Part shown: one piece after another, positions 11,194-16,971 of the stretch
How the letters are laid out: every line of letters starts with the position of its first letter
How positions within the stretch are numbered: position 1 is the stretch's first letter
Virus record (IMG/VR): IMGVR_UViG_3300042459_000265
Location: 1-22,073 of that record
Source: a virus
Length of the DNA: 22,073 bases
Direction: 5' to 3' (one strand)
The notes under the pieces: model-generated
What the model was told of the DNA's origin: nothing
The model's input: the letters and a program-made list of their open reading frames with translations, nothing else
Databases searched by the model: none
Position numbers and translations under genes: made by a program

Positions 11194-11394
11194 TTACCAG
11201 TCGGATTCGTCTGTGATTGATACTGTTACTGTCGTGTCATAGTTGCTTATTGGTACGTCTACGCTTGCTGTGAGGATTGTTCCTATACCGGATGAATCAT
11301 CACATTCTATTGTTACTCTTGGTGCATTCGGAAATGTATCTATAAACTTCTGAATGTCTATTAGTTCTTGTCTGCTGAGGATAATTTTATTCAT
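11194..11394 (-). CDS. Small conserved phage protein (SSGIG...ITDESDW), 66 aa
   Basis: MNKIILSRQELIDIQKFIDT, FPNAPRVTIECDDSSGIGTI, TTVTVSITDESDW. The pattern of an N-terminal helix, a D-SSGIG turn and an ITDES-W end recurs in phage genomes without assigned function. It starts in ATGA overlap with the gene at 11391. Confidence 0.78.
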   Translation of the reverse strand: MNKIILSRQELIDIQKFIDTFPNAPRVTIECDDSSGIGTILTASVDVPISNYDTTVTVSITDESDW

Positions 11395-11702
11395 TTGTTG
11401 TGGTGCTCCAGAATAATTTGCTTTACTTTGTTCATTGAAAAGACTGTTGCATTAGATTCAAATGAATAACTGGATCGGATGATTCTATAGATTTCGGATG
11501 CGTCTTCTCTATTATACCAGGTGCCGATGAATGAGCCATGGATTTCTTTTAGGCCATGGAGCATACATGGATCAGTTACGTACCGATATTGATATTGCTC
11601 CCATTTTTCCGGATGATTTTTTGCGATATCACGGACATAATCTCCATATTGCCGCCAACACCCGGCTATGATCCAATATTGTGTTTTATTAATTCTAGGC
11701 AC
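11391..11702 (-). CDS. FIGTWYNRED paralogue B, 103 aa
   Basis: GTG start at 11702 overlaps the stop of its upstream paralogue and has AGGAG 6 nt before it. The core QYWIIAGCWRQYGDYVRDIA, HPEKWEQYQYRYV, IHGSFIGTWYNREDA and IYRIIRSS aligns along its length with the protein at 11695-12075. It lacks the paralogue's N-terminal 25 residues and has a different C-terminus. It looks like one alpha/beta domain of unknown function. An extended -10-like TGGTATAAT is embedded in the codons for GTWYN. Confidence 0.8.
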   Translation of the reverse strand: MPRINKTQYWIIAGCWRQYGDYVRDIAKNHPEKWEQYQYRYVTDPCMLHGLKEIHGSFIGTWYNREDASEIYRIIRSSYSFESNATVFSMNKVKQIILEHHNK

Positions 11703-11862
11703 CTACTGCTCCTACTGGTTTACCATATCGGTCTAGGACCTTTCTTGCGGTGAATAGTCCTGGATTGTATGTGTTTTCGGCGTACCCGATGTGGCTTGCA
11801 CTTATGATTCCATAGATTATTCTTGCGTCTTCTCTATTATACCAGGTGCCGATGAATGAGCC
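11500..11862. repeat. 38-bp identical segment in tandem paralogues (11500-11537, 11825-11862)
   Basis: Both paralogues share an unbroken 38-bp identity over GSFIGTWYNREDA, while the flanks have diverged clearly, including at silent sites. On the minus strand it contains CCTGGTATAATAGAG, 15 bases identical to the core of the early promoter cassettes. Either gene conversion or constraint on the DNA itself could explain it. Confidence 0.85.
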
Positions 11863-12075
11863 TCGCATGTTTCTTTGACCTCTGATTATATCAACATGCC
11901 GGACATACCGATAATCATATTGCTCCAACCTTTCTGGATGAATGTCTGTAATATGGCGGATGTATTCCACATATTCTTGGTGATTTCCTGTTATCACCCA
12001 ATAGATTGGCTTACGCTTCTCATTCCAAACCAACGCCTGTAATACCCATGCTGCTACTACATCATCGTCTAACAT
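11695..12075 (-). CDS. FIGTWYNRED paralogue A, 126 aa
   Basis: Start ATG 12075, with AGGTGAAG just upstream; a GTG at 12084 is also in frame. It has a helical N-terminus (LDDDVVAAWVLQALVWNEKR), then IYWVITGNHQEYVEYIRHIT, HPERLEQYDYRYV, MRGSFIGTWYNREDA and a Gly/Ala end. It is the tandem duplicate of the gene at 11391-11702. It overlaps the end of the DexA-like gene. No known family recognised. Confidence 0.8.
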   Translation of the reverse strand: MLDDDVVAAWVLQALVWNEKRKPIYWVITGNHQEYVEYIRHITDIHPERLEQYDYRYVRHVDIIRGQRNMRGSFIGTWYNREDARIIYGIISASHIGYAENTYNPGLFTARKVLDRYGKPVGAVGA

Positions 12076-12652
12076 CTTCTTCACCTGTTACGCCATATAA
12101 GATTTGCATCACATCCAGGATACAATCGTCCACTGGGTTGTGCTTTGTAATTTCAAGAAAGGAGTCCCACTTTGGATAGTCCACTTTCACATAGCCATTC
12201 TTGGTACCATACAGAAAATCTACCGCTGTACGGACATCTCGCCACCTGTAGTGTGGAAAGATATGCTCCAACTCGCATTGCTCTACGATATCATCCAGGA
12301 CTAATTGATCCAGATTACCACGGGCCCATACCCAACTGTCCGGTTCATCAAAGGACCGGGCCCACTTGCACATCCTTTCATAGCCCTGTTCAAATGGTAC
12401 ATCAGCGGTGGATGGCTTGAAGGACTTGATCCGTACATTGTCACATTGTTTAGACCACCATTCAATGGTGCTTTTGTCGCTCTCACGTTTCAGGCGTTGG
12501 ATTTGATCCGATACACTGAATTTGGCAAAGAACGTATTTGCTCGGAGTGTCTCGGGCCTTGGCTTGGACTCAGGATCAAACCAGGTACAAGCCATTGATA
12601 GAATAACAGAATTGGATCGCTTACCTAGCGTCTCCACATCAAACATAAACAT
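12062..12652 (-). CDS. dexA: DexA-type 3'-5' exonuclease (DEDDh)
   Basis: 196 residues. MFMFDVETLGKRSNSVILSM gives Asp5 and Glu7 of motif I; RGNLDQLVLDDI gives Asp115 of motif II; KHNPVDDCILDV gives His171 and Asp176 of motif III (H-x4-D). TIEWWSKQ and WRDVRTAVDFL match T4 DexA (TIEWWKNQ, QRDIRTRIEAL), and the length is close to T4's 227. In T4 this is a 3'-5' DNA exonuclease with an accessory role in DNA metabolism. The ATG shares a base with the preceding TAA. Two divalent metal ions are expected at the acidic cluster. Confidence 0.88.
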   Translation of the reverse strand: MFMFDVETLGKRSNSVILSMACTWFDPESKPRPETLRANTFFAKFSVSDQIQRLKRESDKSTIEWWSKQCDNVRIKSFKPSTADVPFEQGYERMCKWARSFDEPDSWVWARGNLDQLVLDDIVEQCELEHIFPHYRWRDVRTAVDFLYGTKNGYVKVDYPKWDSFLEITKHNPVDDCILDVMQILYGVTGEEDVRR

Positions 12653-12951
12653 TATTTACGTGCCCTTCCGCAGACAAATGCTGCTTTCAAATAATCAATA
12701 ACAATCTGCTTGGTGCGTGGGTCATCACTGAAATGGCTCAGGAGCCACTCTGACCTCATGCTGAATCCTTGCAGTTCATTGAACCAATCGTCAAACTCTG
12801 GATACTCATACCGTGTTAGGATATTGCACTGTGATAATGTAAGGTCACTATAATCTGAGTGGCATGTATCACACTCATAATAAAATAGGTTGTCGGTCAG
12901 TTTTATCTCAGCCTGACCATCGCCGCAAACGTCACACGTTACTGTTTTCAT
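12652..12951 (-). CDS. Zinc-ribbon protein, 99 aa
   Basis: MKTVTCDVCGDGQAEIKLTD, then YYECDTCHSDYSDLTLSQCN. Cys6-Cys9 and Cys27-Cys30 form a four-cysteine ribbon similar to those at the front of some antitoxin-like (MqsA-type) and transcription proteins; the helical rest (DDWFNELQGFSMRSEWLLSH; IVIDYLKAAFVCGRARK) is not recognised. It overlaps the end of the SLOG-family gene by 20 nt. Confidence 0.75.
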   Translation of the reverse strand: MKTVTCDVCGDGQAEIKLTDNLFYYECDTCHSDYSDLTLSQCNILTRYEYPEFDDWFNELQGFSMRSEWLLSHFSDDPRTKQIVIDYLKAAFVCGRARK

Positions 12952-13384
12952 TGTATATTTCCACGTTGTTCAAAATTGGTTCTTTTATTGTCTTACTTAG
13001 ATGCACGATTGTTTTGAATTCTTTGCACCATGGTATATCAGTCCGAATCACGTATGTCCACAATCCGGCTTTGATTGATGTATCTATCATATGTTTCGTG
13101 CCGGTTGATGTGCCATTCCAAAATGCTATGCACTGTTCGGCATACTTAGACATTTCCACATTCCTCATGGGTCCTGCTTTGCGCCCATGTGTGTCCCAAT
13201 CAGCCGGAAATAATTTCAGTTGCTTGCCATGCATTGTGGCCCAACGCTCACCAAGTGTATCAGCACCGGCTGCATGACCGGATACTACCTCAGTGATTTC
13301 AACCCATGGTGGTATTGTACTCATGTATCCACTGAAATACTTCCAGTCTTCAAAACCACGCCCACCACATATGATTGTCTTCAT
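12932..13384 (-). CDS. SLOG-superfamily protein (DUF2493/YspA-related)
   Basis: 150 residues. MKTIICGGRGFEDWKYF opens a Rossmann-like fold with a Gly-rich loop; VVSGHAAGADTLGERWA gives the second SLOG nucleotide-binding loop; LFPADWDTHGRKAGPMRNVE and QCIAFWNGTSTGTKHMID complete the DUF2493 pattern. SLOG domains bind nucleotides or nucleotide-derived ligands; some act in signalling or immunity. In phages the role is not established. The start overlaps the previous gene's stop. The last 25 residues extend beyond the usual core. Confidence 0.85.
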   Translation of the reverse strand: MKTIICGGRGFEDWKYFSGYMSTIPPWVEITEVVSGHAAGADTLGERWATMHGKQLKLFPADWDTHGRKAGPMRNVEMSKYAEQCIAFWNGTSTGTKHMIDTSIKAGLWTYVIRTDIPWCKEFKTIVHLSKTIKEPILNNVEIYNENSNV

Positions 13385-13575
13385 GAATAATCACCACTGT
13401 ATTGTTTCCGTATATAATCAAAGACTCTCTTTTGGTCATACTCCCACACATCCGCAGGTGTCTTCATGTCCAATGCATAATTTGGTGTGTCCCACCACAG
13501 GTTGACCATCCGCTGGTTGCCAAGCAGAGGCAACAACAATGCATTGATCCTATCGACCTCATCATCAATTCTCAT
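13381..13575 (-). CDS. Small protein with MbcA/ParS/Xre-antitoxin-like (DUF2384) segment, 64 aa
   Basis: MRIDDEVDRINALLLPLLGN, QRMVNLWWDTPNYALDMKTP, ADVWEYDQKRVFDYIRKQYS. WW-TPN-ALD-KTP-DVW resembles the C-terminal DUF2384 toxin-binding segment of MbcA/ParS antitoxins (NPALDGKTP), a piece also found alone in phages. No toxin (RES or DUF2384 partner) is visible nearby, so an antitoxin role is speculative. It overlaps genes at both ends (ATGA). Confidence 0.7.
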   Translation of the reverse strand: MRIDDEVDRINALLLPLLGNQRMVNLWWDTPNYALDMKTPADVWEYDQKRVFDYIRKQYSGDYS

Positions 13576-13832
13576 AATATTCTTTCATCTTGATATGAAT
13601 AGCCCTTACCGAATACAATACCTAGGATGGTAATAGTTGTCTGTTGGTAGTAATCATATTCAAATTCTTCATAGTCAAACAACCTATCACCTATCCCAAT
13701 CAGGATGTACCAGTTTTCTTCATGTTCCCAGTACTTATCATTGTCGTGTGGATTGGGCGCGGCATACCACTTGATACGATAGTTCCAGTGCAATTCTTTT
13801 TCATGTAATTCAAATTGTTGTGTGTATTTCAT
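13572..13832 (-). CDS. Hypothetical aromatic-rich protein, 86 aa
   Basis: ATG 13832 is used; the open frame extends to a TTG inside the promoter. MKYTQQFELHEKELHWNYRI, then KWYAAPNPHDNDKYWEHEEN and FDYEEFEYDYYQQTTITILG: acidic and rich in Tyr and Trp, probably beta. No family recognised. The ATG lies exactly where transcription from the TATAAT at 13839-13844 should begin, so the message may be leaderless. First gene of the 13832-10990 operon. Confidence 0.75.
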   Translation of the reverse strand: MKYTQQFELHEKELHWNYRIKWYAAPNPHDNDKYWEHEENWYILIGIGDRLFDYEEFEYDYYQQTTITILGIVFGKGYSYQDERIL

Positions 13833-13838
13833 GAGTCT

Positions 13839-13877
13839 ATTATACTCCAAAGAAAATCCCGAGTCAAGCTCGGGATT
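13839..13877 (-). promoter_or_regulatory. Composite terminator-promoter (PeSL-like) A
   Basis: Minus strand: a 9-bp perfect stem AATCCCGAG / CTCGGGATT (13877-13869 with 13863-13855) with a 5-nt loop, followed by TTTTCTTT, is a terminator for the tail genes. TTGACT (13867-13862) sits across loop and stem as a -35, then 17 nt, then TATAAT (13844-13839). It combines end and start signals as in PeSL elements of T4-like phages. Confidence 0.85.
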
Positions 13878-13902
13878 GATTGTTTACCTGGTGGTTAGGT
13901 TG

Positions 13903-14052
13903 TTATGGTTGTGCCGTGAGAATATTCGGAACCTCAGGAGGTTCCGGCAACTCATTGTAATTACCATCTGGATAGTTAGACAACATAAATTCAATGTCGG
14001 CTGCGATCCTGTTGGTGACTTCACCATCTTCGTTTAGTATTTCATATATCAT
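13903..14052 (-). CDS. Small tail-fibre-associated protein, 49 aa
   Basis: MIYEILNEDGEVTNRIAADI, EFMLSNYPDGNYNELPEPPE, VPNILTAQP. The opening I-NEDG-V-NRI-AD--F resembles short proteins found next to phage fibre genes, but this is memory only. GGAG is 7 nt upstream of the ATG. It follows the glycine-rich adhesin after 12 nt and is the last gene before terminator A, so it belongs to the late tail module. Confidence 0.75.
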   Translation of the reverse strand: MIYEILNEDGEVTNRIAADIEFMLSNYPDGNYNELPEPPEVPNILTAQP

Positions 14053-14064
14053 ATGTTTGCTCCG

Positions 14065-14853
14065 TTATGCAAGAAAATATTCAATGATTACACCACCAAC
14101 ACCACCAGCAACGGCGTAGCCTTGGTAGTTGGTGAAGCCTCCTCCACCAAATTTTCCTGCTGCGCCGCTATAACCGCCACCCGCAAATAGTCCAGCCTGC
14201 GCCGCAAAGCCATTGCCCGAGCCGCTCATGCCTCCCTGTCCAGGATGTGGAGTAATTTGACGGCCATAATCTCCCCACCAGTAGTAATAAATTCCACCGA
14301 GAGGTTGCAGTAGTCTTCCACCAAGAAAGCCATCGGAAGTATGTTCTACACCCACAAGAGCACCAGTCACTGATGCTCCTGCATATTGGACGGACGATGC
14401 TGCGGGTGTCGTTCCATATACTCCAACAGCGCCTCCTCCAAAATAATCTCCATTTCCTGCGCTTCCACCTGTCACATTCATAATATTTCCGCCAGAGGCA
14501 GTGCCTCCAGCACCACCAGTGCCTGTGGAAATTGCACCACCGTTTGCTGTCAATGTTGTGATGCCTGAGCCTGATACCGTTGTAGTGCCACCAGCTGTGC
14601 CTGGATATCCGCCTGCGCCGCCTGCACCAACAGTCAGTGTCAGCACGACACCGGAAGAAAGGGATACAAGCGACTGTGCCAGTCCTCCACCACCACCTCC
14701 ACGGTACGCACCGCCGCCGCCACCGCCACCGCCACCTCCGATTGCAGTGATCAAATACTTACCTGAGACTGGTGTAGTAAAGCTGCCGGAGGTATTTGTG
14801 CTGTATTGAATTGGCACTCCGCCAGCAGCAAAAAATTGACTCATCGTACTCAT
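14065..14853 (-). CDS. Glycine-rich tail-fibre adhesin
   Basis: 262 residues. A short N-terminal segment (MSTMSQFFAAGGVPIQYSTN; FTTPVSGKYLITAIG) leads into a long Gly/Ala-rich body with poly-Gly runs near residues 39-57 and the end GGVGGVIIEYFLA. This composition and the closing V-IIEY are typical of phage adhesins with polyglycine-helix bundles, such as the gp38 tip proteins of some T-even relatives. Expected role: receptor binding at the fibre tip. The non-Gly loops (about 155-205, with HTSDGFLGGRLLQPLGG and YYYWWGDYGRQITPHPGQ) would be the specificity region. AAGGA is 7 nt upstream of the ATG. Under the late promoter at 15220. Confidence 0.8.
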   Translation of the reverse strand: MSTMSQFFAAGGVPIQYSTNTSGSFTTPVSGKYLITAIGGGGGGGGGGAYRGGGGGGLAQSLVSLSSGVVLTLTVGAGGAGGYPGTAGGTTTVSGSGITTLTANGGAISTGTGGAGGTASGGNIMNVTGGSAGNGDYFGGGAVGVYGTTPAASSVQYAGASVTGALVGVEHTSDGFLGGRLLQPLGGIYYYWWGDYGRQITPHPGQGGMSGSGNGFAAQAGLFAGGGYSGAAGKFGGGGFTNYQGYAVAGGVGGVIIEYFLA

Positions 14854-14863
14854 GTGTTATTCC

Positions 14864-15196
14864 TTAATTAAAAACCCAGCCGCGTGTTGCATCGGCGTAA
14901 ACAAGCTGTAACGGTACAAAGTTTGCGTCAAGTGTCATGTTCTCAGCCAATGACATAATGTTGCTACCGTTTCTTGCGATAACGGCTGTGGTTGTACCGC
15001 TACTGTTTTGTATTTTCACCCAATCTCCTGCGGTGGGAGATGAGGGCAGAGTTAGTGTCAATGATGCGGTCAACACATACGTGCGGAAAGCCACGGCTGT
15101 AGTGTTTGTACCGATTACCTGTATAATTTCTCTAGCTGAAGTTCGTATTGTGTCATCAGGAAATTTAACGCCTGTTGCTACCAAATAAGTTGCCAT
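14864..15196 (-). CDS. Tail-fibre or fibre-anchor structural protein, 110 aa
   Basis: MATYLVATGVKFPDDTIRTS contains the G-KFPD-TI-T motif seen in many phage fibre proteins; SSGTTTAVIARNGSNIMSLA and LQLVYADATRGWVFN match a beta-rich segment common near fibre C-termini. GAGG lies 8 nt before the ATG, and a TATAAATA late promoter lies 24 nt upstream. With the glycine-rich adhesin it probably forms the host-recognition device; which part attaches to the fibre is not visible. Confidence 0.8.
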   Translation of the reverse strand: MATYLVATGVKFPDDTIRTSAREIIQVIGTNTTAVAFRTYVLTASLTLTLPSSPTAGDWVKIQNSSGTTTAVIARNGSNIMSLAENMTLDANFVPLQLVYADATRGWVFN

Positions 15197-15219
15197 CTGT
15201 ATATCCTCAATTGATCTTA

Positions 15220-15227
15220 TATTTATA
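15220..15227 (-). promoter_or_regulatory. T4-type late promoter
   Basis: The minus strand reads TATAAATATAAG, an exact T4 late consensus TATAAATA, with no -35 needed. The expected start is near 15214, giving an 18-nt leader with GAGG before ATG 15196. It overlaps the 3' end of the upstream gene. In T4 this element is read by RNA polymerase with gp55, gp33 and the gp45 clamp. Confidence 0.85.
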
Positions 15228-15474
15228 CAGACAAAACAGTGGGATCCAGCATTGTTATCATGTTGATGAATTTAACGGCATCGTCCTCATCAATGAAATA
15301 CCTCAAGAATGTCTGTCCTGTGTACTTGGACACAATGATTAATAAAACATCTGAATTTTTATGAACGGAGAATTTTATAATCCATCCGTTCTTTAGCGCA
15401 GGCTGGAAGTATGAGGTGTTACTTCTTATTTCCTGCAAAAGCAAGTTCCGTGCTCTCGATGATTTTTCTTGCAT
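15223..15474 (-). CDS. Conserved phage hypothetical protein (LQEIRSNTSYF), 83 aa or shorter
   Basis: LLLQEIRSNTSYFQPALKNG, WIIKFSVHKNSDVLLIIVSK, YTGQTFLRYFIDEDDAVKFI. The core from LLLQEIRS onward matches a small alpha/beta phage family with TGQT---R-F-DED-AV-FI. The ATG at 15474 lies 56 nt inside the preceding gene, an unusually long overlap; a TTG near 15444 would give about 73 residues and fit the family core better. Function unknown. Confidence 0.75.
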   Translation of the reverse strand: MQEKSSRARNLLLQEIRSNTSYFQPALKNGWIIKFSVHKNSDVLLIIVSKYTGQTFLRYFIDEDDAVKFINMITMLDPTVLSV

Positions 15475-15631
15475 TCTTGGTAATTTCGTCCGCTACATTG
15501 GTTAGTCCATGTAAGTATGTAGCATATTCAGTACCTGCAAATTTCTTCAATGCATCGATGCCTGAGTGTGTAGCAGTTGAATTGATTTGAATAGCAGTCA
15601 GTGCTAGTTCTTTGAATTTAGTATTGTCCAT
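15419..15631 (-). CDS. Small helical protein, 70 aa
   Basis: MDNTKFKELALTAIQINSTA, THSGIDALKKFAGTEYATYL, HGLTNVADEITKNARKIIES. All-helical and amphipathic, with a layout somewhat like phasin or apolipoprotein-type helices; the family is not identified. AAGGA is 6 nt upstream. It follows the 24-residue ORF at 15715. Confidence 0.75.
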   Translation of the reverse strand: MDNTKFKELALTAIQINSTATHSGIDALKKFAGTEYATYLHGLTNVADEITKNARKIIESTELAFAGNKK

Positions 15632-15640
15632 TTTGTATCC

Positions 15641-15715
15641 TTATTGTAAAGCGATTGGTGCTTTGCTGAATAGATGTTTTATCTCAGCGATTGTTGATAG
15701 AATTGTTTTTAGCAT
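15641..15715 (-). CDS. Possible 24-residue peptide
   Basis: MLKTILSTIAEIKHLFSKAP, IALQ, one amphipathic helix. It is first behind promoter B and 9 nt ahead of the next gene. An 8-bp inverted repeat TATGGTGT / ACACCATA (15750-15743 with 15727-15720) ends 4 nt before the ATG, with GAGG in its loop next to the 3' arm. It may be a leader peptide rather than a functional protein. Confidence 0.4.
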   Translation of the reverse strand: MLKTILSTIAEIKHLFSKAPIALQ

Positions 15716-15752
15716 GTTATATGGTGTCCTCGTTAGTGAGCAACACCATACA

Positions 15753-15784
15753 ATTATATATCAGAAAATGTTGTATTGCAACAT
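15753..15784 (-). promoter_or_regulatory. Composite terminator-promoter (PeSL-like) B
   Basis: Minus strand: 6-bp hairpin ATGTTG-caata-CAACAT (15784-15768) followed by TTTTC, a short terminator for the gene ending at 15806. TTGCAA (15781-15776) within the hairpin serves as a weak -35, then 17 nt, then TATAAT (15758-15753). Same geometry as A and C, with a poorer -35. Confidence 0.7.
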
Positions 15785-15805
15785 GATTTTACTAGAGTAC
15801 CGAGT

Positions 15806-16102
15806 CTAATCAATCTTATAGGCAGTACGTAGAATTTTCACTTGATCATTTGGTGCTAGATATGCACGAACACGGAAGGTGCGAGTAGCACGGGCATGAT
15901 CCTCAACCATAGTAAACTCTACCAGTTTGTTTTCTAACATGTATTCCAGCATTTCCATTAGTAAACGCTTTTTTATCTCTTCTTTGCCGCCAACAACATT
16001 GTTCATCATATCAATTGCATCCAACTCAGACACCATATATGAACCAACAACCATTTTGCCACCGATAGGATAGTCATGTGAAGTGAACGTTACATCATTC
16101 AT
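15806..16102 (-). CDS. Hypothetical protein, 98 aa
   Basis: MNDVTFTSHDYPIGGKMVVG, SYMVSELDAIDMMNNVVGGK, EEIKKRLLMEMLEYMLENKL, RTFRVRAYLAPNDQVKILRT. A central helix (KRLLMEMLEYMLENKLVEF) lies between beta segments. The ending FRVRAYL-P recalls small phage proteins of unknown role. It overlaps the preceding membrane-protein gene by 8 nt. Confidence 0.75.
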   Translation of the reverse strand: MNDVTFTSHDYPIGGKMVVGSYMVSELDAIDMMNNVVGGKEEIKKRLLMEMLEYMLENKLVEFTMVEDHARATRTFRVRAYLAPNDQVKILRTAYKID

Positions 16103-16247
16103 CTTTGTTCTTTATGTTCATCATAATTGCAAGCGATAACATGAACCACCAGCCAGACCAGTCATGCACCGCAACAAGCCATGCTGTGCCTGCAACAATT
16201 GCAAAATTGTATATCAGTACGGCAACGCCGAGCATGGTCTTACTCAT
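16095..16247 (-). CDS. Small conserved phage membrane protein, 50 aa
   Basis: MSKTMLGVAVLIYNFAIVAG, TAWLVAVHDWSGWWFMLSLA, IMMNIKNKDE. Two transmembrane helices (about 6-26 and 32-43) around VHDWSGWW. I recall this pattern (KT-GVAVL-Y-FAIVAGTA, then WSGWWF) from many phage genomes; function unknown. The ATG overlaps the previous stop. Confidence 0.78.
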   Translation of the reverse strand: MSKTMLGVAVLIYNFAIVAGTAWLVAVHDWSGWWFMLSLAIMMNIKNKDE

Positions 16248-16420
16248 AGTTTTTTGACTTGTGCCCAACCAATATCAGTTGTTGGTCGTATCATGTGAAT
16301 TGTGCCATCATCACACAATGCAAACAGCATTATCTGTCCTGTGCCGGTGGTTGATGTTGCGATTTGGATAGCTTTGCGATCCAACTCTTTTACTTTCTCT
16401 TGTTTAGCTTCAGTTGCCAT
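16244..16420 (-). CDS. Small hypothetical protein, 58 aa
   Basis: ATG 16420 is chosen because AGGAAG lies just upstream; a GTG at 16447 would overlap the previous gene by 38 nt. MATEAKQEKVKELDRKAIQI, ATSTTGTGQIMLFALCDDGT, IHMIRPTTDIGWAQVKKL: a helix, then a beta hairpin with LFALCDDGTIH. No family recognised. Confidence 0.72.
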   Translation of the reverse strand: MATEAKQEKVKELDRKAIQIATSTTGTGQIMLFALCDDGTIHMIRPTTDIGWAQVKKL

Positions 16421-16643
16421 TTTCTTCTTCCTTTGTTTTGAATGCACGAATTATATCATACACGCCATCGGCGCTTTTGTCAATGTAAATTTCTGGTCCA
16501 AAGCCAGCATACTCAAACTTATGATCACCAACCAAATCAAAGGCATCAATCATAATTTCTGGTTCACCCATTACGGAGTGGTATTCAGCATCGTAAGAGT
16601 AATACAGGTCTTCAAGTTGGTGAATTAAATCAATCAACTTCAT
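16410..16643 (-). CDS. Small conserved phage protein (MKLIDLIHQLEDL), 77 aa
   Basis: MKLIDLIHQLEDLYYSYDAE, then GEPEIMIDAFDLVGDHKF and GPEIYIDKSADGVYDIIRAF. The MKL--LI-QLE-L start with a following E--I strand resembles the small family also seen at 4272. Function unknown. It overlaps the upstream ERIKEL-like gene as ATGA. Confidence 0.78.
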   Translation of the reverse strand: MKLIDLIHQLEDLYYSYDAEYHSVMGEPEIMIDAFDLVGDHKFEYAGFGPEIYIDKSADGVYDIIRAFKTKEEENGN

Positions 16644-16912
16644 TTACCAAACTCTTTCAGTAAGTCCTCAACAATTTGCTTCTTGATGCCACCAATCATG
16701 CCATGATCATATGTGGTAAACGTTTTCTTTTTGCAAGACTCTTCAACCGATTGGATAACTTCCTCAAGCATCCTATCATATAGGCCTTGAAGTTGTTCAT
16801 CATACAGTGAGGACCAATCGATGTTATCTGGACCAGGACCATATGGTTCATTGTCCCAGAATGCAAAGCCTGCATCTCTAGCTAGTTCTTGAAGTTTTTT
16901 GTTTAATGTCAT
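16640..16912 (-). CDS. Distant ERIKEL/FGVEE-family protein, member 6
   Basis: ATG 16912, with GGAG 5 nt upstream; the open frame to 16933 lies in the promoter. LNKKLQELARDAGFAFWDNE, then DRMLEEVIQSVEESCKKK and IVEDLLKEFGK. The order of the N-terminal KLQELARDAGF, central helix with E-C, and end KEFGK matches the family on the other strand, though the core is diverged. Its stop also overlaps the next ATG (ATGA). Promoter C would start transcription only about 3 nt before the ATG. Confidence 0.75.
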   Translation of the reverse strand: MTLNKKLQELARDAGFAFWDNEPYGPGPDNIDWSSLYDEQLQGLYDRMLEEVIQSVEESCKKKTFTTYDHGMIGGIKKQIVEDLLKEFGK

Positions 16913-16921
16913 AGTGACTCC

Positions 16922-16960
16922 ATTATAATACAAAACAGAGCAGTTGTAAAGCTGCCCTGT
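16922..16960 (-). promoter_or_regulatory. Composite terminator-promoter (PeSL-like) C
   Basis: Minus strand: stem ACAGGGCAG / CTGCTCTGT (16960-16952 with 16943-16935, one G-U) with an 8-nt loop, followed by TTTT, terminates the nrd operon. TTTACA (16950-16945) in the loop is a -35, then 17 nt, then TATAAT (16927-16922), feeding the gene at 16912. Confidence 0.85.
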
Positions 16961-16971
16961 TCATTTTTACC

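Noticed and set aside
12104-12598. Three plus-strand open frames opposite the DexA-like gene
   Set aside because: The minus strand encodes a complete DEDDh exonuclease with all catalytic residues; the opposite frames show no start signals or family match.
14501-14809. Proline-rich plus-strand open frame of 102 codons
   Set aside because: It is the mirror of the Gly codons of the adhesin on the minus strand; its poly-Pro content is a by-product of that composition.
16440-16490. TTGACA ... TATAAT pair on the minus strand within the gene at 16410
   Set aside because: The spacing is about 22 nt, too long for a sigma70 promoter, and the TATAAT lies in codons for YDII.
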